Below, one piece after another: positions 44,756-56,889 of a stretch of 64,000 nucleotides of DNA. The notes below the pieces were generated by a model. That model searched no databases, was not told the DNA's origin, and saw only the letters and a program-made list of their open reading frames with translations. The DNA is taken from NCBI GenBank assembly GCA_030068075.1, contig CM057844.1:3596001-3660000 (forward strand), in the 5' to 3' direction. Within the stretch, counting starts at the first letter, position 1, and each line of letters begins with the position of its first letter. The DNA is from Paguma larvata. Lineage: Eukaryota; Chordata; Mammalia; Carnivora; Viverridae. Made by a program: the position numbers and the translations under genes.

Positions 44756-47700
44756 AACTATATATATAAATAAAAACCTAGGAGAATCTAAAAAAAAAAG
44801 TAATTAAAAAATATAAAGGCCAGAGGAACACAAATTGTGGCATGACAGCCTAGGGAACTCTTGGGACCTGCTTCCCCAGAGAAACTGAAGAAAATTATTT
44901 TTTAAAAAATCATATAAAGTTTCTGAAATGGCCCTGAAGACAAAAAACATAAGAAGAAGATCTATGAAAATTCAGTAAGATATGCGAGAGTGTGTGGTAG
45001 ATGAACCAAGGTTGCACACTCTTTGCCCCATTCCCAGTTCAGGAAGGCCAAGAATATAGGATTTCCTCTCCCTCCAGTTCCCTGTCACAGGGCTTTCTTC
45101 CCAGAATGAGCAGGATTTCATTTCTCAGCCTGCCTCCAGCTTCTTATTGCTGAGGCTAAGGCCCATGCAACATAGTTGAGAAGTGGGGGGCTCCCTTTTT
45201 GTATCCACACCCCACTTACAGAAAGAAGGCTCTGTTATAGACACTGCAAGCTGAGAATACAGGGACCCCATTCGCAGTTTTATCTGGATCATTAAGTGGT
45301 GGCTTCATGAGAGGAGGGGCAAACCCAGAGAACCTCAGGCTGGTTTCCTCCTTCACTTAGCATATTAGTCTGCTGTAGTGGAGGAGTCACTCTGAAGGAA
45401 GCTTTCCATTTCCCCTACCATCAACTTCAGACCACTGTGTCAGAGAACTTGCATGAGGAGACAAGCAGACTATAAAGCAGATAGCTCCTAATCTCTTCCT
45501 CAAGGAAGTGACTTCATTGGTCACAGAACATGGAAAAACTCAAACTAAGGTCACTCCCAGAATAGTGGAGGCTGTGGTGAAAAGCAATTGAGAGAACAAT
45601 CTTAGATTCAATTTAAATACAGCCTAGACTTCAGGCAAGTTAGTTTGTTAGATAGAAATATGGAATAAGACAACTGAGCTCAGAACTGGGGTCAGAACAA
45701 AGATCACACATGGACACTGGAAACCATTCCTTCAAAGGAACCATAATTGATTGGATCGGTCCAGTTAGTAGAGCGATTGCCAAAAGGCATTATTGAAAAC
45801 AATAAAGAAATCAGCCAGCATTAGTGGAATATAACAGAGAAAGAAAGAAAAAAGCCCTATTAATACTACTGTCTTCCCAGATGACTGTATACATACCCCC
45901 AAATGACACCTTCCTGAGAAGAAACGGGATTTACAGTGTGGGTAATAGACAGACTTTCACAAAAGTAGCCAGCTACTAAAACATGAACAAAATAACAATA
46001 ACAAGCCTGGGGATGGGAGATGATTACTATCCAGCAATATATATATATATGTATTGTCTAAATATATTTAGATTATGTATTATAACATATATAATCTAAA
46101 GTGTCCAGTTTTCAACAACAACAAACTGAGACATGCAAAGAAATAGGAAAAGATGGTTCATGTACTAGAAAAAAGCAGGCAACATAAACTACCAGTGAGA
46201 GGAATCAGATGTGGGATTTAAAAGAAAAAACTTTAAAACAGCCATTATAAATATATCGAAGAATAAAGAAAGCATGAAAAAGAAGTAAAGGAAGGTATGA
46301 TGACAACGTTGTATTAAAGAGAATACAAATAAAAAAGAAAAAATTCTGAAAGAGAACCAAATGCAAATTCTGGAGTTGCAAGTACAGTAGCTGGAAATTT
46401 TAAAATTCACTGGAGGGCCTCAATGGTAGATTTGAACGGGCAAAAGAAAGCATCAGCTAACTCGAAAAAAAATTGAGAGAGACGGTGCAAACTGAAGAAC
46501 AGAGAGTCAAAAGAATAAAGATAAATGAACAGAGTCTGAGAAAAACATGGGGCAACAACCATTGCACCAACATAAGTGAACCTGAAGAAGAGAAGAGACA
46601 AAAAGGAGTAGAAAAGTATCCATAAAATTAGAGACAGAAAACTCCCCAAATTTATTGAATACCAATGATCCACATATTTAGGATGTCAAGTCACAAAAAA
46701 TCCACAAACTAATATAGTAAAAATGTTGAAAGTAAAGGGCAAAGAGAAAATCTTGAACACAGCAAAAAAAAAAAAAAATTAAAAACTCTCTTCCCTTATG
46801 ATGAAACCCCAATAATATTAATGGATGATTTTCAGGAAAAATAATGGAACACAGAAGGCGATGGCATAATATATTCAAAGTGCTTTGAAAAAAAGAGGTC
46901 AACCAAGAATCCCGTATCCAGCAAAACAAATGATATCCCATATCATTCAAAAGTGAAGGTGAGATAAAGACTCCCCCTGATTTAAAAAACAAACTAATAA
47001 AATAAAATTTGGAGAATCTGTTGCTGTCAGACAGACATACAGGAAATGTTAAAGGAAACCCTTTATAATGAAAGCAAGTGACACTGGACATGAATTTCAG
47101 TTGACATGCACACACACAAAAAGAGCAGTAGTAAAGGTAATTTTGTCATTATATGAAACAGAATTAATGCATATTTTTCTAATTTCTTTTCACATGTGAT
47201 TTAAAAAGCAATTATATGAAGTAATATGTACATAATGTAATAATGGATTTATCACAATAGAAACGTAACATATGTTTAATATGTTTGCCAGTAAAAGCAC
47301 AAAGGAGATGAGACGGAGCAAAGCTATACCTAAGGAAGTGACCACATATGATAAATTAATAATTACAGTGTATTTTTGACTTTTAATAGTAAATGTATAA
47401 TATACAAAACAATATCACAAAAAGAGGAAATTGAATCTATACAGTGTAATATATGTATATAACTGCAATAATGCAAATGTAAATCTGAAGCTATTTCCAA
47501 TACATTAAGACTAAATGGTATAAAGTTTAGCTATTAAAAAAATCTCCAAAAATATAGTGAAAATATCACTTAATGAAACTAAAGAGCTATATTAGAAAAT
47601 ATTCACTTAGTAAATCGGTGAAGGAGAAATAGAAAAATAAAAAAGATATGAGCCAGAAAACAAAATCTAAAGTGGCAGATATAAACCCAACTACACAAAT

Positions 47701-47900
47701 GATAGAATTAAATGTGAATGGATTACATAGTCCAACAAAAAGTCAGAGCATATCAAACTGGATTAAAAAAAATGATCCTACTGTATGCTGGCCACAAGAG
47801 ATATAGGTTCAAAGATAAAAATAGATTTTCAAAGAGAATGGAAAATAGATGTAAAGAGATATAGAAGATTTCTTGTGTACCTAATGGGATTAAATATTAT
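44756..47900 (+). mobile_element. Old L1M 5' UTR, ORF1 and start of ORF2 (second of two)
   Basis: The leader (about 44880-46050) has CTCTCCCTCCAGTTCCCTGT and AAAAGGCATTATTGAAAACA. Then come AAAGTGTCCAGTTTTCAACA, GAGACATGCAAAGAAATAGG, a decayed ORF1 (AATTCTGGAGTTGCAAGTAC, GAGAAAATCTTGAACACAGC, ATATTCAAAGTGCTTTGAAA, AATCCCGTATCCAGCAAAAC). The start of ORF2 lies at 47690-47800 (TTAAATGTGAATGGATTACA, ACTGTATGCTGGCCACAAGA). Heavily mutated, inactive. Confidence 0.78.
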
Positions 47901-49111
47901 ATATTTATTATTAACAATTATTATTATTAAATATTAAATAAGTAGTACTATCCTTTTACTTGAGCAAGAGAGATCATACTTTAGAGGTCCCAAATACCTG
48001 CAAACAAACCAGGGCTAGCAAACATATGCCATGCATTGATCCTTCCATCTTGAGATTAACACAGCTCAGGCCCCAGGCAAATGCTTCTATACATTTCTTG
48101 CCCTACATCCTCAAAGCAAAAAATGTCTGATGTAAAAGTCATGAAGGTTTGTGGGTTGTGCCACTGCCAACATCTGAGACAGAACAGACTTCAGAGCAAA
48201 GAGCAGTTTTAATCAGTAGAAGCACTCAGCCAATATAAGTAAGTAAGTAAATAAAGACCAATTAATTTTCTCTCAAAAACCATGAACACAATAAACTCTC
48301 AGATAACAAAGCATTATCTCCCAATGATACCAACCATTCACTTTCTTCCTTCTCTCTGTGTTCCAATTTGTTTCCAGAAGTATTCATGAATTTTCATGCT
48401 ATTTACCACATTTGCAATTTTGTTGAGGATGAGTTATAATATTAAATAATTCACGTGACTTTTAAATATGTGTATATAAAATACGTATGCATAAAACATG
48501 TATGCATAGAATATATATTTACATACACCTATACATATGCACACATACATATATGTATATATGTACACATGTATATGTGCACACATATGTATGGACATAC
48601 ACATATCATTCTTTATATTTAGGAATTATATGAACATTGAATGTATCTATTAAAAGAACTGAAAATAACACAAAGTGGCCCAAGGATGCATATGCAATCT
48701 GCTTTTTTGCTTAAAGTGGTAGAATGAACATTATCTCTTACAATATGACTAATATAACTATTACTCTATTTCTGGACATCTACGTTTTTTTCAGTTTTTG
48801 CTTCCATAATCAGGGTTCTGATAAATGGCATTACTGTCAAAGCCTTGAAAACAATCTTGGGATAATTTTCTAAAAATTAGTTACTGAGTTAAATCGAATG
48901 CAAAATTTTTAACATAGGCAATGTTATTTTATAGTGATTAGTACCAATTTTAGTTAAATAAGTTAACAGACATGTGTATAAAAGGCCCTGTATAAAACAC
49001 TCCATTATATTTTTTGCATTTTTCACGTAAATAACTATATTTAATTCATCACAGAAAGAATCATGAAAGCCAGATAATCAAATTATATCTCAAAAAAATG
49101 CCTATCCCAGA
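47901..49111. other. Low-repeat AT-rich DNA
   Basis: No gene seen. Contains a short (TAAG)n at 48236-48252 and the alternating tract listed next. Confidence 0.45.
48460..48610. repeat. Alternating AT/GC purine-pyrimidine tract
   Basis: A 150-base degenerate (TATG/CATA)n stretch with several short palindromes such as ACATATATGT and TATATATGTACACATGTATA. Confidence 0.85.
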
Positions 49112-49331
49112 CACTCCTAGATGGCTAGAGTGGCTCAGTTGGTTCAGTGTCTGACTCTTGATCTTGGCTCAGGTCATGATCTCGTGGTTTGTGAGATCAA
49201 GCCCCAAATTGGTCTCTGCGTTGATTGCTCAATGCCTGCTTGGAATTCTGCCTCTCCTTCTCTCTGACACTTCCCTGCTGTGCTCTCTCTCTCTCGCTCT
49301 CTCTCAAAATAAATAAACTTAAAAAACACAA
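49112..49331 (+). mobile_element. tRNA-Lys SINE (first of a tandem pair)
   Basis: GGCTAGAGTGGCTCAGTTGG head, GATCTTGGCTCAGGTCATGA body, CT tract, then AAATAAACTTAAAAAACACA tail. It is joined directly to the next SINE. Confidence 0.93.
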
Positions 49332-49335
49332 AATT

Positions 49336-49565
49336 ATTGGGCACCTGGGTGGCTCAGTTGGTTAAGTGTCCGACTTTGGCTCAGGTCATGATCTCAACGT
49401 TTGTGAGTTTGGGCCCTGCAACGGGCTTTGCTGACCGCTCAGACCCTGGAGCCTGCTTCAGATTCTGTGTCTCCCTCTCTCTCTACCTGCCCCTCCCCTG
49501 CTCATGCTCTTTCTGTCTTTCTCTCTCTCAAAAATAAACATTAAAATTTTATTTTTTTAAAAACC
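49336..49565 (+). mobile_element. tRNA-Lys SINE inserted in the tail of the previous SINE
   Basis: The head is GGGCACCTGGGTGGCTCAG at 49339. The flanks CACAAAATT (49327-49335 and 49566-49574) are a 9-bp perfect target duplication, the left copy being in the A-rich tail of the upstream SINE. It is therefore younger than its neighbour. Confidence 0.95.
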
Positions 49566-49584
49566 CACAAAATTTAAAAAAATA

Positions 49585-49690
49585 TATTCTCTCTCCCATG
49601 CCCTCTGCCCTTCCCTCTCCCTCCCTCTCCCCCACCCACCCAAAAAAGAAAAAGTAAAAATAAATAAATACATAAATAAATAAATGACAA
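49585..49690. repeat. CT-rich then (AAAT)n low-complexity tail
   Basis: CTCTCTCCCATGCCCTCTGC and more CCCTCT text are followed by AAAAATAAATAAATACATAA. It looks like a headless SINE tail, or simple sequence grown from one. Confidence 0.6.
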
Positions 49691-50882
49691 TAGACAATCC
49701 TAGTAAACTCAGAATCATTTAAAAGATGTCCCACACACTTGGACAGAAAAAGTATGCATATATCACATGTGCATGTATTTGTATTTGATATTGCACAGAT
49801 ATATTTTATTTATTCATTTAAATGGCTATTACAATACATATGTCTTATAAAGAACTTTGAGTGGGCAGCCACACACAGAAATGAGCTATGACTTGGAACA
49901 TTTCTCTCATGCGAAGCCTCTATAGTTCAAAGAGAAATTTTATGCTTTGGGTAAATATTTATTTACAAAAGGAAACTAACAGCAACAAAACTTCTTACCA
50001 CTTCTTTTTAAAATCAAGCTTACTTTAAGTGAAAACACAATAAATATTCGGTAATGGAGAACAGAACCTAAGTTCCTGAATAAAAACTATTTAATACCAG
50101 ATAACAAAACAGTCATTCAAAGGAAAGCTCATCTTAAACTATTTATAGCATAACCATCTTCGGTTGTAGGAAGGCTTTTATGTGTTATTTGGATCTCCAG
50201 GTTATTTCCACCAACATATGTATAATCCTTTTGTGTGATTTTGAAGGGAACTATACAACCAAAGAAATATATTGTCTAATTCATCTATTAAACTTTAAAG
50301 TTCATTTACATAAAAATGTTATTGCCATATTGGTCAAAATTTGACTCATCAGCTATATTTTGCTACTATTTTTTTCATTTTTTTTCAAGACTTCTTATAC
50401 TTAGAAAGTTTTGAAACATTCGTTTCGTAGAAACTTTGCACTTTAAAAATTTTTTTTTCTTATAAGCCATCCAGGCTACAGTATTCTCTTACAACAAACA
50501 GAACAAACCAAGACTATTTCCTCAACTGTCGATACTTACTGGATTATTGTTAAGTGGTAAGCTACTACTTATTTAACAATAAAACTATTAATACTTGTCT
50601 TCATGTAACACCATACTAAAAACTAATGAGCATTCACTCATTAATTATGAGTTTCAAACTAAAGCATACCTGATACAAAACTGCATTAAATAGAATTCCT
50701 ACAAAAATCTGATGATTTACAGGTCATGTAATTTAAATATTTGCATACTAATTTGGCACTCATCCCTCTGACTTAAGTACCATAAACATGTAGAAATGAT
50801 GCATAGTAGACAAAATGAAGATGTCATTTTTCCTTATGCCCCCACAACTCACTCCGCTACCTCTTTTCTTCAAAAATCTCTC
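49691..50882. other. AT-rich low-repeat DNA, no feature recognised
   Basis: About 1.2 kb with no recognised repeats or credible frames. Confidence 0.45.
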
Positions 50883-51224
50883 TGCTATGGTCTGAATGTA
50901 TGTGTCCCACTAAAATTCCTATGTTGAAATCCTATGAAGGTATTAAGAGGTGGGGCCTCTAGGAGGTATCTTAAACCATGAGGGTGGAGCCTTCATTTAT
51001 GGGATTAGTGCTTTAGGAAAGAGACTCTCCTTCTACCATGTAAAGGCATAGCAAGAAGGCACCTTCTATGAACCAGAAAAAAAGGGCTCCCATCAGAATT
51101 TGACTTGTTGTTGCCTTGATTGTGAACTTCTCAGCCTCTGTGACTGTAAGAAATAAATCCATTGCTCATAAGCTACTATCAGTTGGTACTGTTTTTTTAT
51201 AGTGACCTGAACACACTAAGAGAC
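50883..51224 (+). mobile_element. MLT1-type solo LTR (MaLR/ERVL class)
   Basis: TGCTATGGTCTGAATGTATG, TCCTATGTTGAAATCCTATG, GAGGTGGGGCCTCTAGGAGG, CATGAGGGTGGAGCCTTCAT, GGGATTAGTGCTTTAGGAAA, CTGTGACTGTAAGAAATAAA (polyadenylation region) and a GAACACACTAAGAGA end match an MLT1 LTR in sense. No internal sequence. An ancient solo LTR. Confidence 0.9.
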
Positions 51225-51660
51225 TGACCCTGTGCTGATCAATGAGAAATCCTCTAGTTAAATGAAGTTTTAGTTGGTCACAGAAAAGAGACTTAAATTT
51301 GCCAGAACATGTTTTGACTTTTAGCCTCATTTTGGACTGTTTCAAAACAATGTTCATGGTGAATCTAGTCCAGGTTAGGCCACACCTCACACACCAGTAA
51401 AACTCCCTGAGTTATGACTTCAGTCAGGGGAGCCTATAACCCGAACCTAAGAACTAATCTAATGCAGGCCCATTTGGGGTAATTATCGGAGGAGGGTGAG
51501 GATGTGAGTGTGTGGCAGCGCATGTCTTGATTGTAGTAAGAAAAGCTGCCTGTGAATATACTGTTCTCAGATTATTCAGGATTTTCTCTGAATCCTAAGG
51601 CATTTCTCTGCTAAAGTTTTGGCTTCCAAAAATAGTGATTGTCCTGAAAATAAAGACCCT
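51225..51660. other. Low-repeat DNA, no feature recognised
   Basis: Nothing recognised up to the L1 target site. Confidence 0.4.
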
Positions 51661-52071
51661 TTTTTGTTGTTGTTGTTGTTTATGATAAAATGATATTTTT
51701 TATTTTTTTTATTTTTTTGAATAATTTATTGTCAATTTGGTTTCCATACAACACCCCGTGATAATCCCAACAAGTGCCCTCCTCCGTGTCCATCACCCAC
51801 TCTCCCCCTCCCACACCCCCCTCTCCCCTCAGTTTGTTCTTAGTCTTTGAGAGTCTCCCATGTTATGTCTTCCTTCCTCTCTGTGGCTTTTTTTCCCCCT
51901 TCCTTCCCCTCTTCCCCTCCCCCCTGGTTTTCTGTTAGGTCTCCCAAAACCTACCTATGCGTGGGAACATATGGCATCTGTCTTTCTCTGCCTGATTTAT
52001 TTCACTTAGCATAATATCCTCCAGTTCCATCCATGTTGCCACACATGGCCAGTTTTCATTCTTTCTCATCC
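51661..52071 (-). mobile_element. Young 5'-truncated carnivoran L1 3' end
   Basis: T-rich tail with (TTG)n at 51661-51720, then TATTGTCAATTTGGTTTCCA, ACAACACCCCGTGATAATCC, GTCCATCACCCACTCTCCCC and, at the truncation, ATTTCACTTAGCATAATATC. The flanks AAAGACCCTTTTT (51653-51665) and AAAGACGCTTTTT (52072-52084) fit a target duplication. Confidence 0.93.
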
Positions 52072-52084
52072 AAAGACGCTTTTT

Positions 52085-52300
52085 AAAAAAATTTTTTAAT
52101 GTTTATTTTTGAGAGAGAAACACAGAGTATGGGTCGGGGAGTGACAGAGAGAGAGAGAGAGGGATACCCAGAATCTGAAGCAGGCTCCAGGCTCCAAGCT
52201 GTCAGCACAGAGCCCGACGTGGGGCTCAAACCCACATATTGTGAGATCGTGATCTGAGCCGAAGTCAGACGCTCAACCAACTGAGCCACCCAGGTGCCCC
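52085..52300 (-). mobile_element. Young tRNA-Lys SINE at the same target site as the L1
   Basis: T/A tail at 52085-52110 and GGGGCACCTGGGTGGCTCAG head on the minus strand. The right flank ATAAAGACTCTTT (52301-52313) repeats the L1 duplication motif, so three near-copies bracket two insertions. Confidence 0.94.
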
Positions 52301-52313
52301 ATAAAGACTCTTT

Positions 52314-53575
52314 CTATCCTGGCTTCACTGTGGCCAGAGCTGCTTACACTTGTCCTTGGCCTTCTTGGAGATTTTGTTTTTTACTCCAAGTTAATTTCAG
52401 TCTACACTACAATCAGGAAAGCACAGTGAGTCTAGATGCCTTCCATCCCTATTAGTGGTAGCCGAACAGAAATGTTACCACCTCAAAGAAATGGCTCTGA
52501 CAGAGCAGCAAGCAAGGTTTCATATATTGTTTAAATTAGGCAAAACTGTACAAAAAGGTATATTTTTTTAAAAGCAGAGCACTAGTATAAAAAGTAATTT
52601 TTTAGAAACTATAATTATTTTTTTATTAACTTCATACTATTGCATTTGAAGGAATGGTCCAATAATTACATCCCTAGACATTTCTAATCTATATTTTCAC
52701 AATACATATAGTGTTTTTCCCCCTCCTAACGCAAGGAAACCATACTGCAAAAAAAGTACAGATTAAAAAAACAACAACAGATGGACACATCTAGTTTTAA
52801 CTTGTTACAAACTGAAAGCATTTGAAGCATTGTAAACTGGTCTATTAGGAAGCAAAGGTTTTTATGGCCCTCTTGACATGCTTTGAGTTTCTCTTTAGAT
52901 GTGTCCTCATAGCTAAGAGAAGAAAGCGTGTTTAAAATTTAAATAGCTATTTATTTGTTGAAACTAAGATGTGCTGTCCAGTCTCAGCAAGGATGGCAGA
53001 CTGGGAATAGAAGCTGAAACACTGACTTGGTTTCATGGGATGACTCGATCCATTTTCCTTTGCCTTGCTTTGGATTCTCTGTGAAATATGCAAATCACTA
53101 CACCAATCAATGTGAAAATAGGATGAGATCACATTGTCTCATTGGAAGATCAGTAGAATAACAATGGTGTTAAAAGCCTAAATTGTCCTTCCTTCCACAT
53201 GACTGTAGATGGGGGAGGCACTTTACAGTGAGGCATCCCTATTTTTTTCTCAGTAAAATAAACAAGCGGAACTTAACATTGATCTTCACCCCACATTTTT
53301 CAACTGCTGGCAAAGGGTGGCAATTGTGAGGTCCTGGGACAAGGCAACTTGCTTGTACTTGACCTTCACAGTCCTTCCCAGCCCAATAATTGTATAGTGT
53401 TTATGATAGCCAACCTCTGAAATGGTCCTCAGTGATCTCTGCCTCTTGGAATTCATACCCTTGTGTAGTCTCTTTCCATCTCATCCCAGGGTTGGTCTGT
53501 GTCACTAATGCATACGACAGAAACGATTGCCTATTATTTCTGAAATAAATAAGGTTATAAAGGATTATCTCTTCT
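52314..53575. other. Low-repeat DNA, no feature recognised
   Basis: About 1.3 kb with no recognised repeat or gene. Open frames are 60 codons or less. Confidence 0.45.
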
Positions 53576-53593
53576 ATCTCTCTCTCTCTCTTT
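53576..53593. repeat. Short (CT)n run
   Basis: Nine CT units. Confidence 0.85.
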
Positions 53594-53750
53594 CATGGAT
53601 CTTTTGCTCTGGTAAAAAGTGAATGCAGCTACCAGAGACTCAAAAGTGGAAACTACCATGGTAATCAGTACCAGGGATGGAGAACCTGAATTGTAACTGA
53701 AGAATTGCTGAACCATCAGCGTAGACAACTCTGAGAGTTGAAAACTCCAG

Positions 53751-53925
53751 GGGAGGGGAGTGTCACTCAGTTAAGTGTGCAATGTTTGATTTTTGGCTCA
53801 GGTCATGATTTCACGGTTTGTGTAATTGAGCCCCATGTCACTATCTGGGCTGATAGTGTGGAACCTGCTTGGGATTCTTTCTCTGCTCCTCCCCCCTCCA
53901 AAATAAATAAATTTAAGAAAAAAAA
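53751..53925 (+). mobile_element. tRNA-Lys SINE, head damaged
   Basis: GGGAGTGTCACTCAGTTAAG head, TTTTGGCTCAGGTCATGATT body, AAATAAATAAATTTAAGAAA tail. The flanks AAAACTCCAGGGGA and AAAAGCTCCCGGGGA suggest an imperfect duplication. Confidence 0.88.
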
Positions 53926-53999
53926 AGCTCCCGGGGACCCAGTCATAGAGATGACCCACATATTATAGGATTTAACTCCTTGAATTAAACCAGGCTCCC

Positions 54000-56490
54000 A
54001 CAGCATATATCAGAGAAAAATCACCTGTGATTCTGGCAGGAAAAGTGAAGGAAAAAGAAAGTCTTTCTCAGACAAAAAAAAAATTGAGGGAATTTGTTGC
54101 CAGTCAACCTGCTTTGAAAGAAATGTTAAGAGAAATTCTTTAGAGAAAAGGACAATGATATAGAACAGATATTTGCATCTAAAGAAAGGAAGAATATCAG
54201 AAAAGAAATAAGTGAAAGTAAAACAAAAACTTTTATTTTTCTTATTCTTAATTGATCTAACAGATAAGTTTCTTCCAAATAATAATAGCAACAATGTATT
54301 CAATTATGTACACTTTTGCATATACCATATATACACAAAATATATGTATAAATATATATATACACACACACCTAATACACAAACATACACATATATCATA
54401 TATATACAAGATATATGTATAAGTATATATATATATACACCTAATACACAAATATACATATATATGCTTGTGTATGCTTATATATAAGCAAAATGAATGA
54501 CAGCAATGATACAAGGAATGGGAAGGAGGAATTGGGATTCTATTGTTATTATAGAGTACTCCCACTTCCTATGAATTGGTATGGTGTTATTTCAAAGTGA
54601 ACTCTAGTTTGTTATAAATGTATGTTGCAAACACTAAGAAAACTGCTAAAAGAGTTTTTAAAAGAAGTATAACTGAGAAGCTAAGAAAGGATAACAATAC
54701 ATCCATCAAAAAAGAAATATCGAGAGTAATTTTAAAATAAAGAAAATAAAAAAAGAACATCAAAATTTGTGGATGCAGCGAAAGCAGTGCTTAGAGGGAA
54801 ATTTATAGCATTGAACAAATATATTAGAAAAGAAAAAAGATCTAAAATCAATCATTTAGAAGTTTCTACCTTAGAAAACTAGAAAAAGAACAGTAAGTTA
54901 AATACAAAATAAGTGGAAGAAAAAATAATTAGAGCAGAAATTAATGAAATTAATTATGAAATTGAAAACAGGAACTCCATAAAGATAATCAACAAAATCA
55001 AAAGCTGTTTTTTTTAAAGGTCAATAAAATTAATAAGCATCAGTGAGGTTAACTAAGGAAAAAAGGGAAAGGACATTTGAAATTTTACGAATGAAAGAGG
55101 GGATGGTACTACAAATTCTATGGACAATAAAAGGATAAAAAAAAAATACTACAAACAACTCTATGCCCCTAAACTTGATAATCTACATGAGATGGACTAA
55201 TTCCCTAAAAGATATAATTTGCCAAAATTCACAGAATAGACTATCTGAATAGGCATATATCTATTAAAAAATTTAATCAATAATTAATAATCTTCCAAAC
55301 AGAAAGCACTAAACTCAGATGGATTTATTGGTAAATTGTACCAAAAATTTAAGAAACAAATTATATCCATCCTCTACAATCTGTTTCATAGAAGAGAAGG
55401 AGAATGAATAATTACTAACTAATTATATAAGACCAGAATTATCCCCAAACTAATACCAATCAAAGACATTATAAGAAAAGAAACGTACAGACTAATATTC
55501 TCTCATGAACATAGATGCAAAAATCATCAGCAAAACAGTAGTAAATTTAATCTGACAATAATATAAAAGTAATTATACACCACAATCAAGTAGAATTATC
55601 CCAGATATGGAAGGCTGGTTCGACATTCAAAAATCAATAATATGTAATCCATGACACCATTAGGCTAAAAAAGAAAATTCATGATCATATTAATAGGTGC
55701 AGAAAGAGCATTTGACAAATTCAATACTCATTAATGATAAATACTCTTAGCAAAATAAAAATAGATGGGAACTTCCTCAACTTGATAAAGAATATCTACA
55801 AAAACCTATAGCTAACACATTAATGGTGACTAACTTGAAGATTTCCCGCTAAGATCAGGAACAAAGCAAGGATACCCCTGTCACCACTCCTTTTCAATAT
55901 CATATTGAAATTCTTAGCTAATGTAATAAGATTAAGAAACAAAAAGCATACAGGTTGAGAAGGAAGAAATAAAACTGTCTTTATTCACAAATGAGAGAAT
56001 TGTTAATGTAGAAAATCTGAATCAACAACAAAAAATACCTTCTTCAACAAATAAGTGATAATAGCAAGGTTTCTGGATATAAAATTAATATATAAAATTC
56101 AAAAGCTTCCCTAAATACCAGGAGCGAACAAGTGGAATTTGAAATTAAAAGCAGCACCACTTATATTAGTATCTCCCCAAAATGATATAGACAGGTAGAA
56201 AATATCTTCAAAAGATACATCCGATAAAAGATTGTTAGTCATAATATCCAAAGAACTCTTAAAAGCCAACAATCTGATTGCAAAAGGGTCTATGATCTTA
56301 ATAGACACCTTATCAAAGAAGATATACAAATGGAAAGTAAGAATATGAAAAGATTCTCCATACCATATGTCATCAGGAAAGTTAAAGTTAAAATGACTAA
56401 AAAGTACACTAATACCTCTTAGAATAGCCAAATTCTAGAACACTGATGATATCAAATACTGGTGAGATTATGGAACAACTATTTCTGAAT
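54000..56490 (+). mobile_element. Old L1M, end of ORF1 to ORF2 reverse transcriptase
   Basis: Starts with ORF1 3' text (TCAGACAAAAAAAAAATTGA, AATTTGTTGCCAGTCAACCT), then an AT/GT expansion (54300-54490). ORF2 text follows: GATGCAGCGAAAGCAGTGCT, TAGAGGGAAATTTATAGCAT, CCCCTAAACTTGATAATCTA, ACTCAGATGGATTTATTGG, the RT motif coded by GGTGCAGAAAGAGCATTTGA, and ACCCCTGTCACCACTCCTTT. Many stops. It is not evidently continuous with the L1M at 44756-47900. Confidence 0.88.
54300..54490. repeat. AT-rich (TATA/CACA) compound microsatellite
   Basis: Two rounds of an 80-base pattern with ATATGTATAA, ATATATACAC and CACCTAATACACAAA motifs (about 54336-54395 and 54410-54465), so the tract contains an internal imperfect duplication. 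Confidence 0.85.
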
Positions 56491-56589
56491 GTTGGTTCAG
56501 TCATGCTTAAATTCTTTTGTCATTTTTATCAAGTCTAATCTTAAAGACAATCTCTCCAGGTAGGTAGTCTTTTATTATATTTCAAAGTG

Positions 56590-56790
56590 GACCATCATTC
56601 ATTAAGAGCTTGTAGTATGCCCTGGACAGTTCTCAGTGTCTATGTGCATTTTATAATTTAATTATAAGCACTTAGTGGTCTTACTGTTCTTATTTAACAG
56701 TTAAGCTTATGAGAGTTAAGTAACTCTGAAAGTTGCATAGCTAAGAAGTGTAAGAGCTAAGTGGGCTTGTGGCCAGAGCCCATACTTTTT
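56590..56790 (-). mobile_element. MIR element
   Basis: CATTAAGAGCTTGTAGTATG, CCCTGGACAGTTCTCAGTGT, CATTTTATAATTTAATTATA, AAGTAACTCTGAAAGTTGCA and CCAGAGCCCATACTTTTT follow reverse-strand MIR order, nearly full length. Confidence 0.8.
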
Positions 56791-56889
56791 AGTTGTATGC
56801 TAAGAACCACTCCTCAGTGAATGTAGTAGCCATAAAAAGGATTATGTCACTCTATGAAATGTCCAAAAGTATTGCAGAACATATGACTT

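Noticed and set aside
48236..48252. Short direct repeats as a possible CRISPR-like array
   Set aside because: Simple (TAAG)n with no spacers. Nothing in this eukaryotic window resembles a CRISPR array.
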